A stretch of 64,000 nt of DNA from Bimastos eiseni (lineage: Eukaryota > Annelida > Clitellata > Crassiclitellata > Lumbricidae). Below the pieces are notes generated by a model. The model did not search any database. It saw only the letters and a list, made by a program, of their open reading frames with translations, and had not been told where the DNA came from. The stretch lies in NCBI GenBank assembly GCA_959347315.1, contig OY365806.1, positions 51,946,068 through 52,010,067 of the forward strand, read 5' to 3'. Positions 1 through 10,900 of this stretch are shown in pieces; positions within the stretch are counted from its first letter, which is position 1; every line of letters starts with the position of its first letter. The position numbers and the translations under genes are program-made.

Positions 1-257
1 TAGAAACACGGTCATGTCCAATGGAAGCCCCCAAAAGCTAAGAACTACTCACGAAATTGTTTTCTGGCTACATCCCTATTTTGCTCTACAGTATAATTCT
101 AGAGAATGTCTGTGAACTGTATGTGTTTTACTTATTTTTGGCTAGATTGCTTGGAAAGCATATTACATTAGAACTTTGGGTTTAACTTTCCATCTGATGT
201 GGAATCAAGCCCTCAGACAGTTGTGCAGTTGGAATGTAAACTACTAAATTGACAATG

Positions 258-287
258 ATATATATATATATACAGTATTTCTATATA

Positions 288-318
<31 letters not shown>

Positions 319-320
319 CA
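258..320. repeat. AT-rich microsatellite (TA)n
   Basis: Interrupted TA dinucleotide run. The 1-257 stretch before it shows no gene, RNA or repeat that I can recognise; it is probably intron or 5' flank of the LARP4 gene. Confidence 0.8.
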
Positions 321-324
321 CATA

Positions 325-899
325 CACACTGTGTCCATAAATAATATTAAAATAAACAGCAAATGATCGTCGATTTAAAAAATTCCGAAACTGTTTTCAT
401 TCTGATATATTTATCTACAAATGTTTAATTTATGAACGCTCTGGTTCAAAAAGTAAGTAACAGTGTCATTTTTAAATTACGACATTAACGCATGGGAGGA
501 ATTTGATTAGCTGGGCCTTGATGTTTCAATTGGCCAATGACGCACGCGTCTTGAAGCTTGTGTTGAGGCCAAAAGTGGAGACTTTGAACACAAGTTGCAG
601 TCTGATAATATTCAAATATAAAGATAGATTCTAAGCAAATTTATGGCGGTATATCTACATAATGTTTTTAAAAAGTAGAAAATTCTGCAGATATATTATG
701 GGCAGTCATTAATACTTGAATTTTGAAGGAGATGACGTCATTATGACGTCATTATTGGACGAACTGGAGCTATTATATTCATGCTCTGCTAGATAAATAT
801 GTCTGGATTAAAAAAGTTCTGGAATTTAAAAAATCGAGAATGTTTACTATTTATTTTCCTGTTCTCATTAGGGGTGTCCCTTTATTTCCAGACGCAGTG
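325..899 (+). mobile_element. mariner/Tc1-derived nonautonomous element, copy 1
   Basis: About 575 bp with related ends: the left end reads CACTGTGTCCATAAATAA and the reverse complement of the right end reads CACTGCGTCTGGAAATAAAG. TA-rich flanks suit TA target duplication. Inside (about 490-592) is a decayed reading frame resembling the C-terminus of mariner-type transposases: W-E-E-F-D, then R-T-R-L-E-A-C-V-E-A, with stops. A sister copy lies at 3398-3977. Family assignment is inferred from this C-terminal pattern and the ends; the DDE core is not inside this copy. Confidence 0.65.
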
Positions 900-1740
900 T
901 ATATATGTATATACAGGGTGGCTCAATAAAAAATACCCCACCAGAAAATACAATTTCTCAACAACCGATAAAGATATCTTTACCAAACGGTTTAAGATTT
1001 ACAGAGGAAAGATTTTTGAGCAATCCCTGAAAATTTCATTGAAAACATTTCATTACTTCAAATACTACAGCTGTCTAAATTTGATATTCCATATTTTCAT
1101 AATTAGGCGCAAACAATGGATAGGCACTTGTAATTTTCAATGTCAAATGACACCACATTTAATTGCAAATTCAATAATCTGTTAAGCAGTAGGCCTATTT
1201 CTCAAAGCATGTTTGAAGTGTCCGCAGCGGTGTATTGCCAAATTTGTAACAAAGGGTTCGCAGTTAGTATGTCCCCTTATGCCATATCGGTCACCGCCAC
1301 AGTCAGTAAAATTACGATTAGGGGGTCTGTCGTCTGGGCCCACGAAGCTCCTTCAGCGGAGTTTCGGGTCCATCCGCCAAGCATTTTTAAGTGTTTGACG
1401 TCAAATGGAGCAAGTTTTTCTATTTCTTTTTTGTTTCGTAAGAAGTCTTTAGAATAGTCTTTTTAGTACATAAACAAATAAGCAAAATTAAATTAAATTT
1501 TTATTATTGACGCAGCAGTAGTTAGAACAGAATTAATTTGAGTGTAAATAAATCGACTACGCTAATTTCCACATTTCTCTTCGTTTAATGAGTATTTTCT
1601 AGGTACGCTATTTTTAACTCGGGTATCATTTGATTTTTTTGAAATTAGTAGTTGATTTTAGGCATATTTATTATTTTGAACTAACGGTTCGCACGAACCT
1701 GACCGAACTGGCTCCAAACCACCGCTGAGTGTCCGCCCCC
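900..1740. other. unannotated stretch upstream of LARP4 exon
   Basis: I see no supportable gene here. Short open frames occur but show no domain, splice-site pairing or codon pattern that I trust. The region is likely intron or ancient repeat. Confidence 0.4.
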
Positions 1741-1744
1741 ACTT

Positions 1745-1961
1745 TCACACTGATGAAAAAACTTTTACCTAAACCCGTCTGTTAACCAAGTCACCCGGTG
1801 GTTGAGAGAGCCAAGTTTACGTCGTGGTTTCTGCAGGCTTCTGTTACAGCGGTGGGGAAGACTGTATTTTATCCCAGACAAGGCTAAAATAAACGAAAAA
1901 CTTTACGTTGACACACTGCTACCCTCGCTGTTTGAAGAATGCAAGTCTGTTCTACCGTTTG

Positions 1962-1965
<4 letters not shown>
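1745..1965 (+). pseudogene. mariner/IS630-type transposase relic
   Basis: Conceptual translation across one frameshift near 1850 gives an F-H-T-D-E-K-T-F block, then V-V-S-A-G-F-C-Y-S-G, then G-R-L-Y-F-I-P-D-K-A-K-I-N, then Y-V-D-T-L-L-P and L-P-F-D-F-I. The order matches the central DDE/D region of mariner-like transposases, where the first D-E-K is followed about 80 residues later by a D-G-A-P-A-H block. That second block is missing because the sequence runs into a TA repeat at 1967. It is therefore truncated and frameshifted, and cannot be active. Confidence 0.65.

Positions 1966-1966
<1 letters not shown>

Positions 1967-2012
<46 letters not shown>
1967..2012. repeat. (AT)n microsatellite next to LARP4 splice acceptor
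   Basis: About 23 uninterrupted AT units end 23 bases before the 3' splice site of the first visible LARP4 exon. The branch-site-like TGCTAAT and the acceptor lie just downstream of the repeat. Confidence 0.9.
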
Positions 2013-2016
<4 letters not shown>

Positions 2017-2035
2017 TGGTTTCTGCTAATCTTAG

Positions 2036-2172
2036 AGAAAACCTGGCGAACGACACCTACCTCATTTCGCAGATGGACCAGGAACAATATGTACAGATTG
2101 CTACAGTGGCTCGATTTAACAAAGTTAAAGGACTCACCAACAACATCAATCTGGTGGTTGAAGTCCTGCGGG
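2036..2172 (+). CDS. LARP4: LARP4 exon: La motif, second half
   Basis: Acceptor is ...TGCTAATCTTAG before 2036; donor is GTAATT at 2173. The exon begins with the last base of an Arg codon, so the preceding exon should end in the usual aromatic-Ser-Arg run of the La motif. It encodes [14 protein letters not shown] and ends V-V-E-V-L-R plus one base. These are core winged-helix residues of the La motif. The invariant E-N-L and S-Q-M-D are kept; the usual I-W-T-V-A is I-A-T-V-A here, a W-to-A change at a position that is normally aromatic in vertebrate LARP4. Confidence 0.93.
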
Positions 2173-5100
2173 GTAATTGTCTGATCTCATCTGTGATTTG
2201 TCTGTATCGGTTATGTTGTGTTTAGTTATATATATCAAAATCTGGTTGATTTTGATATACCGGTAATCTAGTCCCATATATAGCTACATAAGACAAAACA
2301 TTACCTTGCACTGCTTAATCTTATATATAAATCTAATCTTACCTAAATGTCCTCTGATCTCAATTGGTTGATGCTGTGTATGGTAATACTTTAATCTAAC
2401 CCAGATTTGGCTAGGATCAAATTTGTTTTGGTCAAAGTTTCATCCAATCTTATCTTCTCAAGATGGACAAAGTTTAAGTTTGTATGTTAATATTTACTGT
2501 TATTTCATGATATTGTTAGTGTAGTCTGATTGCAAATTATATTACTAAAGGTATCAATATGCAGACCAATTTATTCCGTAAACTGATAAATGCTGTTTTC
2601 AGGCATTATACAGAGGCTGCTTTTACCATGCACAATAGCTGATTGGAGATTACTTTTGCATCAGTCTTTTCCCTAGTACTTGACTTCTTTTGGCATGTCG
2701 AGAACTATTATAAGTCTCACAACTTCTGTAGCACAAACATACGCATCACACAGGCATCAGTTAACTGTTGCTAGAAACCATGTTAAATGAGCAATTACCT
2801 GACAAAACTTTATGGGCATGCTTATTTGTATGGATGCATATACATTTTGGGTTTCCAGAGTCACCATATGTCCAGGTTGACGAAAGTGGCAAGAAGGTTC
2901 GTCCAGTTCAGAAACTGCGCTCTGAACGATGTGTAGTGATACTTCGTGAAGTTCCCGACAGCACTCCAGTCGAGGTGAACTTACTAATTGATTTATATTG
3001 ATATCCTTCTTGCTCTCCGTCTCAATCTCCGTCAACATTACGTAATTTATTTGATTTTTATGTCAAATAGCACCTCTCACAGAATATGATAAGTTCTGTT
3101 TAACCAAACCAAACGAGCTGTGCTTACTTGGAAAATTGCACCTTGATCTTGTTATGCGAAATATTTAGAGCGGTGTAGTAAATTTCCCCGTGATAAAACA
3201 ACAGTTAATCCCACGGTAATGTCAGCAGCAACTGTGGTTATACTGTGGTAATGGGTTTAGTGTTGCAGTAACATCGCATTAGCAGGAATGAACTGTACTG
3301 CAGTAATAGTAGCTATCATGGCTCTATAGTCTATAAACTGTATCGGCTATAGCATATAATTACTTAATGTAACGTAATGTAGTGGAAAACTTATATACGC
3401 TGTGTCCAGAAATAAGAGGACCCCTAATGATAACATGAAAATAATTATTACATATTCGTCGATTTTTTAAATTCCAAAACCATTTTAATCCCGAGACATT
3501 GATCCCAAAATGTGTAATTAATGACCGTCCTGGTTAAAATGGTACGTCATAGTGACATCGTTAAACAACAAAGTTAATGCTTGGGAGGAATTTGTTCAGC
3601 TGTGTTGATGCTGCTATTGACCAGTGGCGCACACGTCTTGAAGCTTGTATTGAGGCCTAAGGCAGACACTTTGAACGCACCTTGTAGCCTAATATTTATT
3701 CAAATACAAGAATAAATTTGAACTAAAGATGTGGCGGTTTAATGACAGCATTTAAAACAGTTGAAAATTTTGTGGGTGGATTTTAGGCCACCCTTAACAC
3801 TTGAATATGGAAGAAATTGACATTATTATTGGATGAAAGGAGCTCTCATTTTTAGGCAGTAGTATAGATAAATATGCCAGGATTAAAACGGTCTTGGAAT
3901 TTTAAAAATCGACGGCTATTTACTATTTATTTTTACTTTATTATTGTTAAGGGTTCCCTTTATTTCCGGACACATTGTAGTATATATACTTATATAAAAC
4001 TTACTTAGCTATAGCTTCTTACTTTCTTAAGAGCCATCCATATATTATGTATGCAAAAAAAATCGGATTTTCAGATCCCCCTTTTCCCTCTGTTGCACCA
4101 CGTACATTTCATGGACTCTTCCCCCATGCGTACATGCATCTGAGCTCTACTCGACCCCATTGCAAAGGTTAAAAATGTGTGGCATGGTGGCTGATTGATT
4201 GGAGTGGTCGGCCCATAACGCTCAGTGTGCACTGAATGAGCGATTCGATTCTCGTCTGAGGCGTCACTGTGTAGGGGACCTTAAGCAATTCCTTAGCGCA
4301 CAATTGCTCTGCAGGGCCCATATGCATGAGATTAGAATAGTTTATTCGCTGAATAAGGCTTACACCCGAAGTAACTTCTCCGAATAAGCCGCGGCCGTCA
4401 TTGCTATGCATGAGTATTGAGTAAGGAATAACCGTGAAGTAGTTGCACCTGACATAAAATTCGCGAGACTATGCTTGAGGTTGGGTTTACGGTAATGATT
4501 TCAGGGGTTAATGATAACTGCGCATGTGCAAAGATATTTTTAGCGCTTAATTGTGATTGCAATGACCGAGATACAAAGGCCTAAATTAAATTTTGTGGAA
4601 ATCAGCTAAATTAATTTATTATACTTGCATGATACAATGCAATAAGCTCATCAACTTCATGTCAGAGTCAATTAAATGGCGTTTTGTTTACATTTTATGA
4701 AATTAATTATTACTGTGCGGCCGAAGGCAACAAACCTCTACTTGGCACATCATATGCTACCTCGCCAGCCATTTCGTCACAAACAAAGCTTAGTAGGATT
4801 TTGTCATGTTGAAAATGGAAGGCATAGATCTAGAGGATTGCGACGATCTAGAAGCATCTAAAAGCATCATAAACTTTGTAGAATGCAACGAATCATAACA
4901 ATGGTCGCCCATTTGATTATAGCCCTATTCGGGAATAGCGGACTTACACCAGGAGTAACTTTATGTCCAGTGTAATGCACCATTCCCGCCTTTTTCATAG
5001 CAGTTTTACGCGCTACTCCGGCGTAGGCCAGTTTTATGTCAGAGCTAAGAGTTACCTCCTGGCTATTCCAATGGTGTGCATATGGGCCAACTGCAATTGC

Positions 5101-7869
5101 ACCGCCAAAGCAAGTGCACTTCTGAGCAAAAAATTTTGGAAGAAGGGCGATATCAAATTTCAGAATAAAGAATAAAATAAAATAGCCAAAGACATCTATG
5201 GGACATTGATTTTACCACAGGCTATTTATTTTTGTTTGGCATCAAATTTAACAGCTTAAATTTGTTAACTGTTATGAAGAAATGAAGCACTAGCAACACT
5301 TGCATTTAAAAAGGTTTCATTGCTACATAAAATTTATTACGCAGAAATATTATCTGTGATTGTGTTTACAGTTCTGATTTTAATATTTTGTATTGTTAAC
5401 GTCATAGTCTGACAGGTATAATTTGCGTATGTTCGTATTTTTGGGACCCCCTTACCCCAACCATATGCACCTGTACGCAAAATCGCCGAAATTTGAAACC
5501 CCCTTTTGTCGCTGCGTACATATTATGTGGATGGCTCCTAAGTTAAACTTCTAGTTTAAGTTCTATTAACTTGTCGACACTGCAGGTTCACAGTATCCGT
5601 ACTCCAAGTTAAGTTAAGGTGGCACATAAACATTTTAGGCAGCATGTAAAGTACGATATAAATATTCATTTATTCATTCATTACAGAGATTTATATAGTG
5701 CCCCTTCAAGGCTACTACTCAGGGCCCGTAATTATGTCGGTTGGCGTATCTTCTACTACCAACGTAAAATGACCTACGCTGGTGTAGTGGGTTATGTTGG
5801 TAATTATAAGAGCAGCGCAGACCTCTACGCTAGGTGTAAGTCTACTCCGATTCTGAGGTAGGAGTAAGTCCTCTACGCCTAGCGTACCGGCGATGTAAAC
5901 AAAGATGGCAGCGCTTGTGATTCGTCGCATTTGACGACGTTTTAGACGTCAAAAAGTGTTTAGGAGGTTCTATAATTAATCCGTCGCCTTCACCGACGGC
6001 GAAATTTATACTGCGCCTCATTTTCGCCGTCAAAGATGTTAACATTTCACGCGGCACCCCATGATATTGCAGTCGAAGGGTTGTGTCTGTATGCTGTATA
6101 TAGCATGGATAAGGCAGTTAGGCCTGCCTACCATTGATTTTGTTTAATTGGTTCCTTCTCCAACTGTTTTATCCAGTCCATCCTCAAATTAAACCTGTGC
6201 CCTGTGACACTATAACACGTGGCAACAAAATAAAGCTCAAAGCTCTTATGGAATTGTCAAGGATAGAGATGTGCTCATAAGCTCATTGATGCGTTTTAGA
6301 ATTTTCTACTTTCAACATAACTAGAAATGTCACCATAATTTATAGGATTTAGTCTCAGGCTGGGAAAACTACTTGAATGAATTAAATATAGGTCATAAAT
6401 TTAAAGTAGGCAAACAGTGTCAATAGAAACCATAGAGGGCTTATTTAAAGGCTCAGTATAAAACAACAATTAAGGGTTAAAAGTGGTTCAAAAGACTTTA
6501 GTCTGTGCTGGAACCACTGCAGTATTTGACCTGGAACATGATTAGAATAATAGCCCAATTTTCCAAGCTTACGCTTAAAAGCAGTGACAGCACTATCATC
6601 CAAACTATTCCACCATTCTACAACCTTTGAACTGAGATTGTTGCCTAAGCTCCTTTCGATTTCTTAAATAATTTATGCCCATGTCCCCGAGATGCCTTCC
6701 TAATTCCAAAAACCTACATGACTGCATTGCCCCCTTCCCAGTAACAATCTTGTTGGCTTCAGTTAGGGCTCTATTGCTCATCGTAATCTCCAATGTTGTT
6801 AGTGCACACCTACTCAGCCTTTCTTTGTGGCTTGTAGCCCCACATAATTTTTGTAGCTCGTCTTTCCACTCTCTCCAACTTTGCCATGTCTAGCTCTAGA
6901 TATGGAGTATTGAAACTGTGGCCTATTCAGTGATGTATACAACCTCAGTCTTTGGTGACTTATTACCCTTCTAATCATGCCTAGCTTTGTTAGCCTTCCT
7001 TGCTGCCTCAGTTTTGAATGTTTTGTACTTTTGTGCATAATCACTCCCAAGTCCCTTTCTTCCTTGTTCACTTTCAATGCCTTACCCTATTTAATGAAAA
7101 CTCACTGATTCTCTTCCCATATGAATTACTGAGCTCTTTTCCAAAGTAAACAGCACCTGACAGTCATATGACCTTCTGAACATTCTTCTAAGATTATCCT
7201 GCAGTATCGTCACTTCTGTTTCACTACCCACTGCTCTAAATAGTTTTGCATGTGCAAACTTACAAATTGTCGATAAAATTCTATCATCTATGTCATTACT
7301 AAAATGTATGACTAGCAATGACCCAAGACTATTCCTTGAGGCACTCCACTTAACACTGTCATCCTGCCAGACAACTTGTTACCTATGCCGGTTCGACTGA
7401 TCTATAGTTAGGCTATGTGCCGTGTGGTTCGCTTAAGTTTCCCTTTTTAAGCACTGGTACTATGAAGGTGCACTCCAACATGTAAGGATTTATTGAAGTT
7501 CTATGCTAAGGCCACTCCAATTTCTTCCCTCCCTTCAAGTAAGAATTAAGGATGTAGCTAATTTACTCCTGGACTTTTATCAGTGTCAACCATTTCAGCT
7601 GTTCTACCACATTTTCCTTAGAATAGGGCATATGTTAACTGTGTTAATCCTTTACCTCCAATGTCAGAAATGCTTGAATGGGCTCAGAGATGTTTCCTTA
7701 CTCTTCCTACAAAAGTATTAAGTATTAAATATTTAATGAATACTTCAGAAGCATCCACTTCAAATAACTTCTCTCGTTCTTTTCTAATGGCCCTACCCTT
7801 TCTTTCCTTTTCTGCCTGTTTCTAATGTAGTTCTATAAACTCTTGCTTATATATATATATATATATATG

Positions 7870-7920
<51 letters not shown>

Positions 7921-10900
7921 TCTCGAGTCTTTCTGTTCTTTGCTTCCTTCTTCAACTTCTGAAAATTCATCCTAAGATTAATTCCTTGCCCTCCTCTTTC
8001 TGTGAACCTTTCGTGTTACCAAATGTCTCTTCTTATTTGTGCTTTGTGTTCTTATATGAAACTTCCTTAAACTCCGTCCAAGTATCATACACTCTCATAA
8101 CCCTTATTACACTTTCAAAGTCTTCATCCTTCAGCCTTTTTGTGTGCATTTGTGAGCGAACTTTTCCTTTGGAGTTTGTATTGCCGAAGATTAACATCTA
8201 AAGTGCCTACCAGTGTCGGACAAATTCGCCTACTGATCACGAAACTTTCATATTCCGAGAAATAGTTATTTATCTGTTATAATTCACTTTTCTTTTATGC
8301 CAGAAATTTTTTATCTGTTATAATTTACTATTCTATCAAGCGAACTGTGTTTTGTCATAATCGCTCTGAATTTGTACGAATCATGGCACTCCATTATTAT
8401 TATTGTTTTCATTCGTAACCAAGTTGACCGCGTAGACCACTCCTAGACGTAGACTATAAATAATTCTGCGCATGTGCTTAACTTATAACCACTTAAATAA
8501 TGAAGACTGCAGGAATATTCCCGGCGTCATTCTGTCTGCTGGCAAAGTTATTCCATGGCGTAGCCTACTCCAACCTTAGCGAATACCATACCAGACGTAT
8601 CGTTATGCTCGGAGTATGTATTCATGAATAGGAGATACACGGTAGTAGGCTATTCCATTCTTCATAACTACCAGCCCAGGAGTGCTCCTGAATCCAGCAC
8701 GGTTAAACAGAACAGTTTTAAGGCGAGTATAAAATGAGTTTGAGTGGACCCTTGGCGACAACCACAACGCCAACGGAATACTGTATGTAATATGCTGTTG
8801 AAACAAGAAAGTGACCAACCCTAAGTGTTTCATTATAAGGATACTATATGGTAAAGAGGAAATATTTCTGTTTATTTTGAAATATTTTTGGCATTTTAGA
8901 ATTATACCACATTAGGGTTGGCCTACTCTGTCTGACAACTTCACTTGATGTATGTATGTATGTATGAAGATACTTGATATAGCGCCTTTTAGTTACTTCA
9001 CAAAAATGTTATTGTTGTGGGGTCCATTTTGAACATACATACGTTCACACATTACTAACTGATGACAATTGTAGCTGATCTTAACAGTAACTGGTAAAAG
9101 TATTTATGTTGTTGTACTTTTAGGACATAAAGAAGCTATTTATGCATGAAAACTGTCCACGCTTTGTCTCCTGTGAGTTTGCACATAACAACAGCTGGTA
9201 CGTTGTCTTTGAGTCGGAAGATGATGCTCAAAGAGCCTATCAATATCTTCGTGAAGAAGTCGGCTTCTTCCTTGGAAAGCCTATAATGGTTTGTAGTTTT
9301 TGTTTGTGTTTCAATTGGTTCAGTTTATTTACTGTACATGGTTCATGTCCAGCTGCAAGCGACGCTATAGGCAGAATGAAGAGACACTGAAATTACCTTT
9401 CGTTGAATATATATGACCCATCTGACCAAAATAAGGCTTAGCTCTGATTTTTACAAGTTGTGTATCATATACCATTTTAAAGGGTAAAGTCTCTCCTTTA
9501 AAATGAAACTAATTTTATTTTTAATTTTTTTTAGTTTTTATCTGTTTAAAACATATTTATATATCAATTTCTGTAAAAAAAAAAGAAATTGAAAAAAACT
9601 GACTTTTTGTCACATTTTGCAATTATCTCACTAACACGTGGTGCGACTTATGCCTCCTTTTGGTCAGATGGGTCACATATGTACCATAGTCTGCAGTGCA
9701 CCTTGGCTGGACAACGGGCAACCTAACCTGGTTTAAAGCAGTTCAGTGCAGTTTAGAGGCTGATTGAGGACTTGGAGGCAAACAGACAATGAGTTTGCTC
9801 TGGGCTATCAATGTTGCTCTGGGCTATTCCTCTTTTCATGCCAAACAGCTGTTTTGTCATTCATTTTAGGAATGTTTCTGTTTTTTTTTTAAACATTGTC
9901 TGATTTTATTTTGTTAGACTTACAACTTAATAATTACCTGGCTCAACTCATTAACCTCCACGTCATCAAGTCCTAGTTCCTCCAATTATTAGACCAACTT
10001 CACAAACAGGAGTATCATGAATTGGACCAAGGGGCAAAGACAAAGACATTGATGGAATATGTCAGACAAGATCTTGAAGAAAATAATATGGACTAGAGAA
10101 CAGCCATCAGAGACAGACAGCAATGGAGCCATTATGTAAAAACCTCATCGTCGGCAACACCTGACACAAGAGAAAGAGAGAGAGAGAGAGCATACTCTAT
10201 GTATGAAAAATGAAAAAAATTGTCTTATGACCTGCTATTTAAAGAATATCCAAATATTCTACAAGAAATCTTTTCCACTGGTTAAAAAATACTCTAAGGG
10301 AATCACTGCAAGACTACCTATGGATGACCATTGGCCTCGTAAAGCTTAAAAAGCAGAAAAAACTTTACTTTTCGTTTGTAAAACATCACACTTTGTAAAT
10401 ATGTCTACATTTACAAACTATCTTAATGAGCTCAAAAGTATTTTAAAACAGCTGAAGTAAGTTATTACTGTAACAAATTTAATTAACTCAAAATAATATT
10501 TGAAATCATGGCAGGCCTTACAATCTATTATTCAGACTGAGTCTAAGGATGCCTCTATTAAGGACTTAAGTAAGTAAGTAAGTAAGAATATTCTTTATTA
10601 GACTACCAGCAATGCACAGTAGTTTACATAATGTATAAATAATAGTATCAAATTTAAACAAGGTGAGAGAACATTCTCGTATTGTAGTACTCTTGACAAA
10701 GTACTCTTGACAAATATACCAACTCTAGCTATGATGGCACTAACAGAAATTGCAAATAGACAAAATGTGTCAGCAATAGGATTCTAACAAACCAGTCTGT
10801 TAGTCTCATATATAAAGAAATCTGGATAACACAGTCCAATGTGTGGCTAAAAATACTTGAACATTAGAGGGTGTTTATCTCAGGGTCCTAGAGCCAATCC

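Larger units (their letters stand above)
4031..5537. mobile_element. GGGCC-ended DNA transposon A, copy 1 (host of nested insertions)
   Basis: The left end reads GAGCCATCCATATATTATG and the reverse-complemented right end reads GAGCCATCCACATAATATG. The second copy at 45970-47298 begins GGGCCCATCCATATATTATG. Comparison of the two copies shows that copy 1 has extra DNA at about 4170-5177: a SINE that itself contains element B. No transposase is visible. The short terminal repeats and the 3-bp duplication seen at copy 2 suggest a PIF/Harbinger or ISL2EU-like family (inference). Confidence 0.6.
5723..8677. mobile_element. GGGCC-ended DNA element C splitting an L2 LINE
   Basis: The ends are GGGCCCGTAATTATG (left) and, reverse-complemented, GGGCTGGTAGTTATG (right). 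The flanks CTACTACTCAGG and AGGAGTGCTCC rejoin to give the uninterrupted L2 sequence seen at 33040-33060, so AGG is a likely 3-bp target duplication. Edge segments (5723-5930 and 8400-8670) hold TACGC/GTAGAC-rich sequence; the middle carries a CR1-type LINE fragment. No transposase seen. Confidence 0.55.

Noticed and set aside
1140..1457. 105-residue plus-strand frame as a gene or transposase N-terminus
   Set aside because: No conserved motif could be recognised in any frame, and I could not link it to the transposase relic at 1745.
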